From assembly GCA_014323865.1 (NCBI GenBank), contig JACONG010000012.1, positions 1 to 64,000 of the forward strand: DNA of 64,000 bases, read 5' to 3'. A model generated the notes under the pieces. That model was not told the DNA's origin. It worked only from the letters and a program-made list of their open reading frames with translations, and did no database searches. Position numbers and translations under genes: made by a program. Below, in pieces: positions 52,753-63,995 of the stretch (position 1 is the stretch's first letter; every line of letters starts with the position of its first letter). The DNA is from Rhodospirillales bacterium (GTDB lineage: Bacteria; Pseudomonadota; Alphaproteobacteria; SP197).

Positions 52753-54363
52753 TCAGGCAGCGCCTTCGTCGATCCACATCTCGTCCCAGAAGTAGTAGCC
52801 CATGGCACCATAGGGATTTGCCTCGAGGCCCTTGATACGGCTGGACTTGCCGTCGAGCCACGGCAGGAACACGGGCAGGATCTGCGAACCGTCGTTGTAG
52901 AGCAGCCACTGCATTTCGCAGTACATCTCCTTGCGCAGATCGAAGTCGGTCTCGCCACGCGCCTCAACCAGCAACGCGTCGAAACGCTCGTTCTCCCAGA
53001 AACTTTCGTTCCAGTCCCCACCGCCCTTGTAGGCAATCGAGAAGATCATGTCGGCGACCGGGCGGCCTGCCCATGAGGACGCCGACCACGGCGCGGTCAT
53101 CCAGACCGAGCCCCAGTAGCCATCCGACGGGTTGACCCTGGCCTTGACGTTGAGGCCGTTCTCTCGCGCCAGCGAAGCATAGGCCTCGCCCGCCGCCGCA
53201 CCGCCGAAAATGCTGTTGGCAACGTTGAGTTCGAGCTCGACATTCTCCATACCTGCCCGCTTGAGGTGATAGGCGACCTTGTCGGGATCGGCCTCACGCA
53301 TCGGAATATCGTCGCAGTGCATGGGGTCGAACGGCGCAATCGGGTGGTCGCGACCGACCGTGCCCGTTCCGCTGAACGCGATGTCGTTGAACTTGTTGCG
53401 ATCGACGGCGTTCTTGATCGCGAGGCGAAGGTCGTTGTTGGTGAAGGGATCGGTGTCGCCGCGCATCGGGAACGTCAGATGCGAGCCGCTCGCCACCAGC
53501 AGCGGCGAAGCAGCATCGGATTCCCGGAGAGAGGGCAGAAACTCCGCCTCGACCGTCCGAATGATGTCGACCTCGCCACTGAGAAGGGCGTTGAAGCGGG
53601 ACGCGTTGTCGGGAATGCCGAAAATCTCGATCGACTCCGTCCAGGCGCCGTCTTCCTTCCAGTAGTTCTCGTGACGCGAGAAGATCGAAAAGATACCCCA
53701 CTCAAGCTCTTCGATCTTCCACGGACCGGTGCCGACGTAACCGAGGTTGTAGTCGTCGTGATCCTCGGGCTGGACGCTGAAGTGATACTCGCTCAGCACC
53801 GTGGGAAGATCGGCGTTCGGCGCGTCGAGCTTCACGACGAGCACGTCGTCGCCATCCGTGCCGAACTCGGTCACGCTCGAGATGTAGCCTTTCGCCGGCG
53901 ACGGACTGTCTTCAACCCAGTGACGGTAGAACGAGTGCACCACATCCTTCGATGTCATGGTCTTGCCGTTGTGGAACTCGACGCCCCTGCGCAGCGTGAA
54001 GCGCCACTCGGTGGCATCGGCGTTGGATTCCCACTCGGTCGCCAGCGCACCGACGAGGCCGTTGTCGCCCTGGCCGGGCCTGGTCTCGGTCAGGCGGTTC
54101 GACAGCGCACCGTTACGGTCGAAGTCCGACCAGTTCACCATCAGAATCGGGTCGACCGTGCCGCCGGCCGTATCGTCTGCGGTCGCCAGCTTGACGTGGC
54201 CACCACGCTGCGGCGTCGCTGCCCGGGCTTCCCTGATGGTTGCATCGATGAAGGTCGAGGCCGCAGCCGCCGTCAGGCCCATGCCCAACAGGCCGGCATT
54301 GAAGTCGCGGCGCGACACCCTGTCCTTCATGAACTCGGATTTCAGCAGTTCCTTCCTGTCCAC
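52753..54363 (-). CDS. ABC transporter solute-binding protein, family 5 (peptide-type)
   Basis: This 536-residue periplasmic protein binds peptides, opines or other solutes. GTG 54363 with GAGGAGG upstream gives a long leader and a twin-arginine signal KDRVSRRDFNAGLLGMGLTA. The mature protein shows NGALSNRLTETRPGQGDNGL, RRGVEFHNGKTMTSKDVVHS and YVGTGPWKIEELEWG, typical of SBP_bac_5. No permease or ATPase genes are adjacent, so those components must lie elsewhere or be lost. The sulfatase gene follows in the same direction beyond a terminator. Confidence 0.9.
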   Translation of the reverse strand: MDRKELLKSEFMKDRVSRRDFNAGLLGMGLTAAAASTFIDATIREARAATPQRGGHVKLATADDTAGGTVDPILMVNWSDFDRNGALSNRLTETRPGQGDNGLVGALATEWESNADATEWRFTLRRGVEFHNGKTMTSKDVVHSFYRHWVEDSPSPAKGYISSVTEFGTDGDDVLVVKLDAPNADLPTVLSEYHFSVQPEDHDDYNLGYVGTGPWKIEELEWGIFSIFSRHENYWKEDGAWTESIEIFGIPDNASRFNALLSGEVDIIRTVEAEFLPSLRESDAASPLLVASGSHLTFPMRGDTDPFTNNDLRLAIKNAVDRNKFNDIAFSGTGTVGRDHPIAPFDPMHCDDIPMREADPDKVAYHLKRAGMENVELELNVANSIFGGAAAGEAYASLARENGLNVKARVNPSDGYWGSVWMTAPWSASSWAGRPVADMIFSIAYKGGGDWNESFWENERFDALLVEARGETDFDLRKEMYCEMQWLLYNDGSQILPVFLPWLDGKSSRIKGLEANPYGAMGYYFWDEMWIDEGAA

Positions 54364-54420
54364 GTGACGCCTCCTCACATCGTTGATGGGGCACCCCCGC
54401 GATCCATCGCGGACCGTCAT

Positions 54421-54666
54421 TTTTGCAGGTTTATCCTAGCGGCCACTTACCGGGTTGCAAGTGCGGATACCTTGCCCGCAGGATCGGCGCTTCTTCGGGC
54501 CGAATGTGCCGGGATGGCGGCCAGGTCCGCTCCTCCGAACATGTGCCGGGGAGGCGGCGTGCAGAATTGGCCATATCCGGACAGACGTTGCCCGACTTCG
54601 CGCGTTTTGGGCACCACAAGCGGGGTCGTACCGATTCCGGTCCGTAGAGGGGGCCGTGCCCTGTGG
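54421..54666. other. Intergenic region without recognised features
   Basis: Between the solute-binding gene start and the oxygenase remnant I see no gene, RNA or clear hairpin. The sequence is GC-rich and shows coding-like periodicity on neither strand. Confidence 0.4.
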
Positions 54667-55215
54667 TCAGACGACACGCTTCAGGGGTTCGGTACGGCCG
54701 TAGAACAGCGCTCGAACCTCGGGGCTGTTGGCCATGCCCGGACGGTCGCGGTAGCAGAGCGTGGCAATGTAGCGGGTGGTTTGCCCCTCGACCGGCGAGA
54801 CCCTGTGCAGGAGATGGCGGCCTCCGAACAGCATCAGGGTGCCGGGCGTGATCGGAACGGCCTCCACCCGGCTGCGATCGCCGTCGAGCACACGCGAGAG
54901 ACCGTCATAGTCGTCGAAATCCTCACCGCGCAGGCCGGAAACATATTCATAGCGGCCGCCGCCATCGGGGGCCTGCAACATGACGGAAACCGTGAACTGC
55001 GCCTCGTCGTAATGCCAGCCGTGGCTGTCACCGTCGTTCATGACGTTGATCGTGATCCCGCCGACGGGGTCCTCGAACCTGTGAAAGCTCTCGTAGCCAT
55101 GGATCCTGCCGAGGAAATCACGCAGCGGATTCCAGCCGTACAGGGTCCGGAGCGGACGTGTTGAGGCCAGCTGGTCGCAGCCCGGGACATCGAGCTTCGT
55201 CGCCTCATGGCACCG
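54667..55215 (-). pseudogene. 2OG-Fe(II) oxygenase, 5' truncated next to tRNA-Glu
   Basis: The frame runs from about 55237, with no usable start until ATG 55041. It already shows family likeness from RPLRTLYGWNPLRDFLG and ESFHRFEDPVGGITINVM. The iron site is HGWHYDEAQF (His-x-Asp) with the distal His in FGGRHLLHRVSP and the 2OG-binding Arg soon after (EGQTTRYIATL). Related oxygenases, some of the amino-acid-halogenase-like group, have about 280 residues. Here the N-terminal 80-90 are missing and a TGA lies between this frame and the tRNA gene. A shorter protein from 55041 (124 residues) would keep the metal site. Confidence 0.65.
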
Positions 55216-55249
55216 GCGAGAACCACCACCCTGTCAAGCTGGAAACTTT

Positions 55250-55325
55250 GGCGACCCCTAGGGGAATCGAACCCCTGTCTCAACCGTGAAAGGGTTGTGT
55301 CCTAACCTCTAGACGAAGGGGTCGC
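55250..55325 (-). tRNA. tRNA-Glu (anticodon TTC)
   Basis: The minus strand folds as a tRNA. The acceptor GCGACCC pairs with GGGTCGC, the D-arm is TCTAGAGGTTAGGA, the anticodon arm AACCCTTTCACGGTT has TTC in the loop, and the T-arm is GGGGTTCGATTCCCC. The CCA end is not encoded. The gene lies between recJ and a truncated oxygenase gene; the truncation is on its 3' side, the usual side for integration events. Confidence 0.96.
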
Positions 55326-55598
55326 GGGAGGTGGCGTCTGGATAAACGCTCGACGCGGCGAAATCAAGCGGCCGGGATACGCCCGACGCGACGCATCCGC
55401 ACCTCGGCCGGCGAGCGTCGTTGACGGCAGTTCACCGAATACATGACGCCGATGCGCATATGTAAACCGATGTGCACCGAACCTTCCTGCATGCCCACGC
55501 GCGCGGCGATGCTGAACGGCTGCCACCTGGTCCGCATCGGGTCGGGATCGGTCTGCACGACCGGGTACTGAAGCGGCGGAGCCGGTCCGCCCGGCGGA

Positions 55599-57358
<1,760 letters not shown>

Positions 57359-57362
<4 letters not shown>

Positions 57363-58330
57363 CCGCCGAAATCGAAGGTCTTGCGCTCCAGGTTGTGCTC
57401 CGCCGAGACGACACGAACGGTCCCGGTGCGCGATCGCATGACAATCGACTCCGTCGATATACCCTGTGCGTGGTGATGCACGCCGCGCAGCATCCAGCCG
57501 TCGGTGACACCGGTCGCGGAGAAGAAGATGTCGCCGTGGGCGAGCTCGCCGATGTCGTACTTCCTGGCGAGATCGTCGATGCCCATGCGCCGGGCACGCA
57601 CCTTCTCTTCGTCATTCCGGAAGTTGAGGCGTCCCTGGAACTGACCGCCGATGCACTGCAGAGCCGCTGCCGCGAGCACACCTTCGGGCGCACCGCCGAT
57701 GCCCATGTAAATGTCGATCCCGGTCTCGGGCCGCGTCGTCGCGATCACACCGGCAACGTCGCCGTCCTGAATCAGCCGGATGCGGGCGCCCGCCTTTCGG
57801 ACCGCGGCGATCAGGCTCTCGTGGCGCGGACGGTTGAGGATCAGGACAACGAGATCGGAGACCTTCACGCCCCTGGCTTCGGCCAGCCGGGCCAGATTCT
57901 CGGCGGGCGCGAGATCGAGATTGACGACCCCATCCGGCAGACCGCCGCCCACGCCGATCTTGTCCATGTAGGTGTCCGGCGCGTTCAGGAACCCGCCGTC
58001 CTCGGCGAATGCCAGGACGGCAAGCGAGTTGGCACCGCCGGTCGCGCAGATCGTTGTGCCTTCGAGCGGATCGAGTGCGATATCGACCCTGGGACCGGAG
58101 CCGCTGCCCACGGTCTCGCCGATGTAGAGCATCGGGGCTTCGTCACGCTCGCCCTCACCGATCACGACTGTGCCCTGGATGTCGAGGCCGTTGAGCCCCC
58201 TCCGCATGGCATCGACGGCGACCTGATCAGCCGCCTTTTCATCGCCTCTGCCCATCAAGGTCGCGGCGGCAATGGCGGCGGATTCGGTGACTCGGACGGC
58301 TTCGAGGGCCAGATCGCGATCGAGCGACAT
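57359..58330 (-). CDS. glpX: Class II fructose-1,6-bisphosphatase GlpX
   Basis: This 323-residue enzyme removes the 1-phosphate of fructose 1,6-bisphosphate in gluconeogenesis. The metal site is IALDPLEGTTICATGGANS. GEGERDEAPMLYIGE and YMGIGGAPEGVLAAAALQC are also diagnostic. ATG 58330 (MSLDRDLALEAVRVTE) with AAGGGG upstream is chosen. It sits between hom and recJ, an order common in Rhodospirillales (hom-glpX-recJ). Confidence 0.95.
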
Positions 58331-58435
58331 CGGTTTCCCCTTCCAAGGACTGGGTACGGTGGATTCAAGGTACCATACCCGAGCCTCGGCGCTCCTGTCG
58401 CCGGGCTCATGACGATCCATCAACAGCAAACGTGC

Positions 58436-59725
58436 TCAGAGATGCTCAATCCGGATGGTCATGGGCGGTTCCGCCACCGCATCCAGCGCGGCAATCCGTT
58501 CCAGGGCCCGGCGCATGGCGGCCTCGTCGGTCTCATGTGTCGTCATGACGACGGGCACGATCTCGTCGGGGTCACGTCCGCGCTGCAGCAGGCTTCCCAC
58601 CGAGATCGCCGCGTCGCGCAGGATCGCCGCCACATCGGCTATCACGCCGGGGCGGTCGGCCACCATCAGGCGGATGTAATAGGCTCCGTGGCGCCGGTCG
58701 ATCGAAGCGGAGGAGCTTGCGGTCAGCTCAGAAGCACGAACGCCGAACAACGGCAAGCGGGCACCGCGCGCGATATCGACAAGGTCGGCGACGACGGCCG
58801 AAGCGGTCGGTCCGGCACCGGCGCCACGACCGACATAGGTCGTCGCATCGACGAAATCGCCCTCGACCACGGCCGCGTTGAACACTCCATCGACATGAGC
58901 GATCGGACCGTCCTCGGGCACCATGCAGGGATGCACGCGCTGCTCGATGCCGCCCTCGCCGCGCTGGGCTATCCCCAGCAGCTTGATGCGATAGCCGAAC
59001 TCGCCGGCGAAGCCGATGTCGAGCGCAGTGATCCTCTCGATGCCCTCGACATGGACGCCATGGAAGTCGACCGGGCGCTGAAACGCGATACTGGCGAGGA
59101 TGGCAAGCTTGTGAGCGGCGTCGCCACCGCCGATGTCCAGCGTCGGATCGGCCTCGGCGTAGCCGAGCCGCTGGGCGTCCGCCAGGACCTCGTCGAAGGG
59201 CGCACCCGCCTCCCGCATCATCGTCATGATGTAGTTCGAGGTCCCGTTGAGGATGCCGTAGACGCGACTGACCGCATTGCCGGCGAGACCTTCGCGCAAC
59301 GCCTTGATGATGGGGATGCCGCCCGCCACAGCCGCCTCGTAGCCGACGTGAACCCCGGTCTCGTCAGCTGCGGCGGCGATCCCGGTGCCGTGCACGGCGA
59401 GAAGCGCCTTGTTGGCCGTCACCAGGTGTTTCCCCGCGGCGAGCGACGCCGAAACGAGGTCCCGCGCGATCCCCTCCTCGCCGCCGATCAGTTCGACGAC
59501 GACATCGATCTCCGGGTCGGACGCCATGTCGCGAGCATTCCCGACCCATCGACAGGACGAGAGATCGACTCCGCGATCACGTGACCTGTCGCGTGCGCTG
59601 ACCGCCACGATGTCGATGGGTTTGCCGCAACGGGCTGTCAGGATAGCGCGATGGCTCTGCAGCACATCCACAACCCCTGCGCCGACCGTTCCAAGGCCGG
59701 CGATGGCGACACGCAACGCCGACAT
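58436..59725 (-). CDS. hom: Homoserine dehydrogenase
   Basis: This 429-residue enzyme reduces aspartate semialdehyde to homoserine for threonine and methionine synthesis. The NAD(P) loop is VAIAGLGTVGAGVVDVL, with VTANKALLAVHG and GILNGTSNYIMTMM as substrate motifs. YAEADPTLDIGGGDAAHKLA is diagnostic. A C-terminal ACT domain (about 350-425; RLMVADRPGVIADVAAILRD) suggests threonine feedback. Its ATG overlaps the upstream lipoprotein stop (TGATG). An aminotransferase gene often found upstream of hom in relatives is absent here. Confidence 0.96.
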   Translation of the reverse strand: MSALRVAIAGLGTVGAGVVDVLQSHRAILTARCGKPIDIVAVSARDRSRDRGVDLSSCRWVGNARDMASDPEIDVVVELIGGEEGIARDLVSASLAAGKHLVTANKALLAVHGTGIAAAADETGVHVGYEAAVAGGIPIIKALREGLAGNAVSRVYGILNGTSNYIMTMMREAGAPFDEVLADAQRLGYAEADPTLDIGGGDAAHKLAILASIAFQRPVDFHGVHVEGIERITALDIGFAGEFGYRIKLLGIAQRGEGGIEQRVHPCMVPEDGPIAHVDGVFNAAVVEGDFVDATTYVGRGAGAGPTASAVVADLVDIARGARLPLFGVRASELTASSSASIDRRHGAYYIRLMVADRPGVIADVAAILRDAAISVGSLLQRGRDPDEIVPVVMTTHETDEAAMRRALERIAALDAVAEPPMTIRIEHL

Positions 59726-60594
59726 CAGGCGCCGAAATACACTTCGACGCGACGCTCGCCCGCTTCGTCGACGATACCGGCTGCCTCGGCCATCGCGCTG
59801 TCGTCGGCCGCGGCCTCGATCAGGATGTCGCCCTGCGACACACCGTTGCGGATCAGTTCGTCGGCAACAGCCGTGGCGCGGTCCAGCGACACCTTGAAGT
59901 TCACCGGCTCCCGCTCGGCATCGGCCAATCCGGTGACGCTGCGGCTGGCATGACCGATCAACCGGATCCTGCCGCCGGTCTGCCGATGAAGCGCTGCAAG
60001 CCGGGCCACGATCTCGCGCTCCTTCTGACCGAGCGCCGACGATCCACGACCGAATCCGATGATCGCCACAAGCATCTCGGAGAGGAGCGCATTGCCGGCG
60101 GTCGTGAAGGTCGGATCGTTGATCACTGTCGTCGGGCTGCCCGCAGCCGCAGCCGTCCGGGTCTGCAGCGTGGCGTCAGGGCCGGAGGCGTCGGGCAGCT
60201 CGTCGAAGCCCGGGTCTTCATGGGAGATGCCCGGAACCTCGGTCGGAACCGGCACGACCGCCGGAGACGTTTCGTCATCGGCGCGCACGATGTCGCTCAT
60301 ATGCCGCGCGTTGACCTGATCGGCCACAAGCGACTGCGCAATCCGGTGGATCTCCTCGGGGCTCGAGACGTTCCCGGGCGCCTCCGGGACCTCGCTGAGA
60401 TTCGGATAGTCCTCGTCGGCACCGGGCGCGGCCTCTTCGCCGGCCACCGCGCTGTACCAGTCGCTGGGATTCAGATCGTCCGGCCAGTACGCGCAGGATG
60501 TCAGCAACACCGCCGCACTGACGAGGAACGTCGCAGAAAGCATGCCAGCCATGCGCTGTTGCAGGACTGTCTTTGTTGCAGCGCACAATTTCAT
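59725..60594 (-). CDS. OmpA-like outer-membrane lipoprotein
   Basis: This protein of about 289 residues has a lipoprotein signal (SATFLVSAAVLLTSCAYW, lipobox Cys near residue 34 from the 60594 start). A long acidic linker follows, then a C-terminal OmpA-like domain (about 175-285: GRIRLIGHASRSVTGLADAE, VSLDRATAVADELIRNG, ending RRVEVYF) that binds peptidoglycan. ATG 60552 (MAGMLSATFL) is an alternative start that would put the PhaR-like palindrome outside the coding region. It leads the hom-glpX-recJ row and diverges from phaC. Confidence 0.85.
   Translation of the reverse strand: MKLCAATKTVLQQRMAGMLSATFLVSAAVLLTSCAYWPDDLNPSDWYSAVAGEEAAPGADEDYPNLSEVPEAPGNVSSPEEIHRIAQSLVADQVNARHMSDIVRADDETSPAVVPVPTEVPGISHEDPGFDELPDASGPDATLQTRTAAAAGSPTTVINDPTFTTAGNALLSEMLVAIIGFGRGSSALGQKEREIVARLAALHRQTGGRIRLIGHASRSVTGLADAEREPVNFKVSLDRATAVADELIRNGVSQGDILIEAAADDSAMAEAAGIVDEAGERRVEVYFGA
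60573..60588. promoter_or_regulatory. PhaR-like operator in phaC divergent region
   Basis: TTGTTGCAGCGCACAA is a near-palindrome with core TGC-AGC-GCA. It shares eleven contiguous bases with the icd upstream palindrome (3188-3200). TGC-rich operators of this kind bind PhaR/AniA, which represses PHA genes. It lies about 125 bases before phaC. Confidence 0.5.
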
Positions 60595-60710
60595 GTATAC
60601 CCGCTCGCCAATGGGCGCCGTTGTGGGCGGAAAATTACCTGTTTTTGACACAACTCACAACAGAAACGGCGTCAAACCGAGCACTTGACTGGACCGACGG
60701 ACCCGCCGCA

Positions 60711-62510
60711 ATGACCAAAACGACCCAGGAAACCGACTTGCCGATTGACGAATGGCAGGCGATCGCCGAGCGCAGCCAGCGCGTAATGGCCGACTTCATG
60801 GCGCGCCAGGGCGACCCCGGCCAGTTCGAGGACATGCGCCGGATGGGAGAGGTCTTCATGCAGGCCTATGTCCAGCTGCTGACCGATCCGGTCAAGCTCG
60901 CGCAAGCCCAAGTCAATCTCTGGAAGGGTTACATGGACCTCTGGCAGGCCACGGCACGCCGCATGGCGGGCGAAGAGGCCGAGCCTGTCGTCGCACCGGC
61001 GCGCGACGATCGGCGCTTCCGCGACGAAAGCTGGTCGGAAAACGCGGTCTTCGACTACATGAAGCAGTCCTACCTGCTCTCGTCGAACTGGCTGCAGGAC
61101 CTGATGGGCGGAGTCGAGGGGCTCGACAGGAAGACCAAGAAGAAGCTCGATTTCTACACCAAGCTCTACGTTGACGCGCTTTCGCCAACCAACTTCGCGA
61201 CGACCAATCCCGAAGTCCTGCGCGCCACTGCCGAGACCAAGGGTGACAACCTGGTCAAGGGCCTCGAGAACCTGCTCGACGACTTCGAGCGCGGCAAGGG
61301 CCAGCTGTCGATCAGGATGGTCGACGAGGACGCCTTCGAAGTCGGCGTCAACCTCGCCACGACGCCCGGCAAGGTGGTCTACCAGAACGACCTGATCCAG
61401 TTGATCCAGTTCGATCCGACCACTGAAACCGTGCACCGCAAGCCGCTGCTGATCATGCCACCGTGGATCAACAAGTACTACATCCTCGATCTCAAGCCGC
61501 AGAACTCGTTCATCCGCTGGGCCGTCGAGCAGGGCCAGACGGTGTTCGTCATCTCCTGGGTCAATCCCGATGCGGAGCTCGCGAAGAAGGACCTCACCAG
61601 CTACATGCTCGAGGGCCCGCTCGCCGCGCTCGACGCCATCGAACAGGCGACCGGCGAAAAGCGCGTGAATGTGCTGGGTTACTGCATCGGCGGCACGCTC
61701 CTGGCCTGCACGCTCGGCTACATGGCCGCCCACAGGGACAACCGCATCGCCTCGGCGACCTACCTCACATCGCTCATTGATTTCGAGGAGGTCGGCGACA
61801 TCGAGGTCTTCATCGACGAGGATCAGGTCGAGGGTCTCGAGGCCGTGATGACCAAGCGCGGCTATCTTGAGGGCTCGGAGATGGCGGCGACATTCAACAC
61901 GCTGCGTGCCAACGACCTGATCTGGTCGTTCGTGATCAACAACTATCTCCTGGGCAAGGATCCCTTCCCGTTCGATATTCTCTACTGGAACGGCGACTCG
62001 ACACGGATGCCGGCCGCCATGCACAGCGAGTATCTGCGCCGCATGTACCTCGACAATGCCCTGTCACGGGGCGAGCTGGAGCTCGACGGTACACCGATCG
62101 ACCTCACGAAGATCAAGACGCCAAGCTATCTGCTTTCGACTCGCGAGGATCACATCGCGCCCTGGGATTCGACCTACAAGGCGACCCGGATCTACGGCGG
62201 CAACACACGCTTCACGCTCGCCATGTCGGGCCATGTCGCCGGTGTCGTGAATCCGCCCGCCAGGGACAAGTATGGCTACTGGACCAACGCCAAAAACCCG
62301 GCCGATCCCGAAGAATGGCTGGCGGCCGCCGACAAGCATGATGGCTCGTGGTGGCCCGACTGGATGGCCTGGCTCCAGGGCCATGCCGGTGCCAGGGTAC
62401 CGGCCCGCACGCCAGGCGACAGGGACCTCAAGGTCATCGAGGACGCCCCGGGCAGCTACATCAAGGTGGACCTGCGCGACCCGGCTCAGGGACCGTCACG
62501 GGGTCCTTAG
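60711..62510 (+). CDS. phaC: Class I polyhydroxyalkanoate synthase PhaC
   Basis: This 599-residue enzyme polymerises 3-hydroxyacyl-CoA into PHA granules. The lipase-like box GYCIGGT holds catalytic Cys325. Other family blocks are PPWINKYYILDLKPQNSFIR, ISWVNPDAELAKKDLTSYM and NDLIWSFVINNYLLGKDPFP. The catalytic His is in MSGHVAGVVNPPA. ATG 60711 fits the usual N-terminus. A Pro/Asp-rich tail follows. The gene diverges from the OmpA-like lipoprotein gene across a promoter region with a PhaR-like site. No phaA, phaB or phasin genes lie in the window. Confidence 0.96.
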   Translation: MTKTTQETDLPIDEWQAIAERSQRVMADFMARQGDPGQFEDMRRMGEVFMQAYVQLLTDPVKLAQAQVNLWKGYMDLWQATARRMAGEEAEPVVAPARDDRRFRDESWSENAVFDYMKQSYLLSSNWLQDLMGGVEGLDRKTKKKLDFYTKLYVDALSPTNFATTNPEVLRATAETKGDNLVKGLENLLDDFERGKGQLSIRMVDEDAFEVGVNLATTPGKVVYQNDLIQLIQFDPTTETVHRKPLLIMPPWINKYYILDLKPQNSFIRWAVEQGQTVFVISWVNPDAELAKKDLTSYMLEGPLAALDAIEQATGEKRVNVLGYCIGGTLLACTLGYMAAHRDNRIASATYLTSLIDFEEVGDIEVFIDEDQVEGLEAVMTKRGYLEGSEMAATFNTLRANDLIWSFVINNYLLGKDPFPFDILYWNGDSTRMPAAMHSEYLRRMYLDNALSRGELELDGTPIDLTKIKTPSYLLSTREDHIAPWDSTYKATRIYGGNTRFTLAMSGHVAGVVNPPARDKYGYWTNAKNPADPEEWLAAADKHDGSWWPDWMAWLQGHAGARVPARTPGDRDLKVIEDAPGSYIKVDLRDPAQGPSRGP

Positions 62511-62566
62511 TACCCCGACAAGTTCACGCTTGACGTTGAGGCAGCAAGGCTGTCCTTTCTTGCGAC

Positions 62567-63214
62567 ATGATTGATTTCGTGCTCCTCTGGAGCCTGATTG
62601 TTCTGGCGTTCGTCGGTTCGATCACGCCCGGGCCCAACAACCTGATGGTGATGGCCGCGTCCGCCGCCTACGGCTGGCGGCGGACCGTGCCGCACATGCT
62701 GGGTATCCTGATCGGCTTCGGTTTCATGCTGGCCGTCGTCACGGTGGGGCTCGGCGCGGTCATCCTTGAGCTCCCCGTCCTTCTCAACATCGTGAAGTCC
62801 GCCGGGGCGGCGTGGCTGCTCTGGCTTGCCTTCAGGATGGCGCGCGCCACGCTGCGCCCCGCGACGTCCGATGCCGGAGCCGCACGATCGGACGCACGAC
62901 CGCTCTCGATGGTCGAAGCCATGCTGTTCCAGTGGGTCAATCCGAAGGGCTGGGCGATCGCACTGGCCGTGGCCGGCGGCTATGTCGAGCTGTCGCCCTC
63001 GATCACCGTCCGCACGCTGGTGATCTCGTCGATCTTCATGGTCTGCACGCCGATCGCCAACGGCACCTGGATGGCCGCGGGCGAAGCGCTGCGGCGCGTC
63101 TTCAGCGACCCCAGGTCGGGCCGGGTCTTCGGTCTCGCCATGGCGACCCTGATCGCCGCCACAGCGCTCATGATCGTGCTCGATCCGACCGATCTTTCCA
63201 AGACCGCACAATGA
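62567..63214 (+). CDS. LysE/RhtB-family exporter
   Basis: This 215-residue inner-membrane protein has six helices. The N-terminal family motif is FVGSITPGPNNLMVMAASAA. A central FQWVNPKGWAIALAVAGGY motif also marks the family. Members export amino acids or similar compounds (Lys, homoserine, threonine). The substrate here is unknown. It lies 56 bases after phaC in the same direction but has no functional tie to it. Confidence 0.92.
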   Translation: MIDFVLLWSLIVLAFVGSITPGPNNLMVMAASAAYGWRRTVPHMLGILIGFGFMLAVVTVGLGAVILELPVLLNIVKSAGAAWLLWLAFRMARATLRPATSDAGAARSDARPLSMVEAMLFQWVNPKGWAIALAVAGGYVELSPSITVRTLVISSIFMVCTPIANGTWMAAGEALRRVFSDPRSGRVFGLAMATLIAATALMIVLDPTDLSKTAQ

Positions 63215-63447
63215 TGACCGGTGCCCCAGGGTTGTTGTTGTCGATCGGGACATCGGCGGCACCGACGGGATCGCATCCGGCGCGGTAACGTGCCACCGAG
63301 CAACAGCCGGCAAAAAGGCCGGATCGTCGCAGCGAAGGGCGTCTTGGCCGAAGCATCGGGGCTGTCCACCGCCACCAGCGCCAGCCGGCCAGGTGCCAGG
63401 GCCAGGATGGTCTCGCACACATGGGCGATGACGGTGTCGCGACTCAC
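63212..63447 (-). pseudogene. Uridine-kinase-like P-loop gene, internally deleted
   Basis: The frame starts at GTG 63447 (overlapping the carbonic anhydrase stop as GTGA) with TVIAHVCETILALAPGRLAL and a damaged P-loop SPDASAKTPFA, where relatives have GxDGSGKT. After about 45 codons it shifts frame to ARYRAGCDPVGAADVPIDNN and NPGAPVI, the C-terminal end of uridine-kinase-like proteins. About 100 residues between are missing. It was probably co-translated with the carbonic anhydrase gene before decay. Confidence 0.62.
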
Positions 63448-63995
63448 AGGGTGCCGAGCGCCTCCCGGTACGCCTTGCCGTGATCGACGTAACGATCGAC
63501 CGTCGACATGAACCCGTCGATTTCCTCGGTGCTCAGGTCGCGCATCTTCCTGGCCGGGCAGCCGGCCCAGAGCTCGCCCGACGGCACCCGCTTGCCCGGT
63601 GTCACGAGGGCACCAGCGGCGACCATGGCCCCCGTCTCGACAACGGCATGGTCCATCACCGTCGCCCGCATGCCGATGAAACTGCGGTCCTCAAGCGTGC
63701 AGGCATGGATCAGACAGTGATGCCCGATCGTGACCTCATCGCCGATCCAGACCGGCCCGTCCTTGCTAGAGACGTGGACCACCGTGCAGTCCTGAATATT
63801 GGTCCGACGCCCGACGTGAATCGGGCTCACATCGCCACGCAGGACACAGCCGGGAAGGATCGCCACCTCGTCGAGGATCGTGACGTTTCCGGAAACAAAC
63901 ACGCCCGGCGCAACGAAACCATCACTTGAGATAGATGGTGTAAAACCTTTGTATGGAATGATAATTGGTGTCACAGAGTCAAGGAAAGACGGCAA
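63444..63995 (-). CDS. Gamma-carbonic-anhydrase-family hexapeptide protein
   Basis: This protein of about 183 residues is a left-handed beta-helix trimer protein. Metal-binding His residues are in CTVVHVSSKDG and IGHHCLIHACTL. The hexapeptide rhythm is clear (APGVFVSGNVTILDEVAIL). Family members hydrate CO2 or are acyltransferase-like without known activity (YrdA/PaaY type). The start is uncertain: TTG 63995 at the window edge, GTG 63974, or a start beyond the window. The C-terminal helix is present. Confidence 0.88.
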   Translation of the reverse strand: MPSFLDSVTPIIIPYKGFTPSISSDGFVAPGVFVSGNVTILDEVAILPGCVLRGDVSPIHVGRRTNIQDCTVVHVSSKDGPVWIGDEVTIGHHCLIHACTLEDRSFIGMRATVMDHAVVETGAMVAAGALVTPGKRVPSGELWAGCPARKMRDLSTEEIDGFMSTVDRYVDHGKAYREALGTL

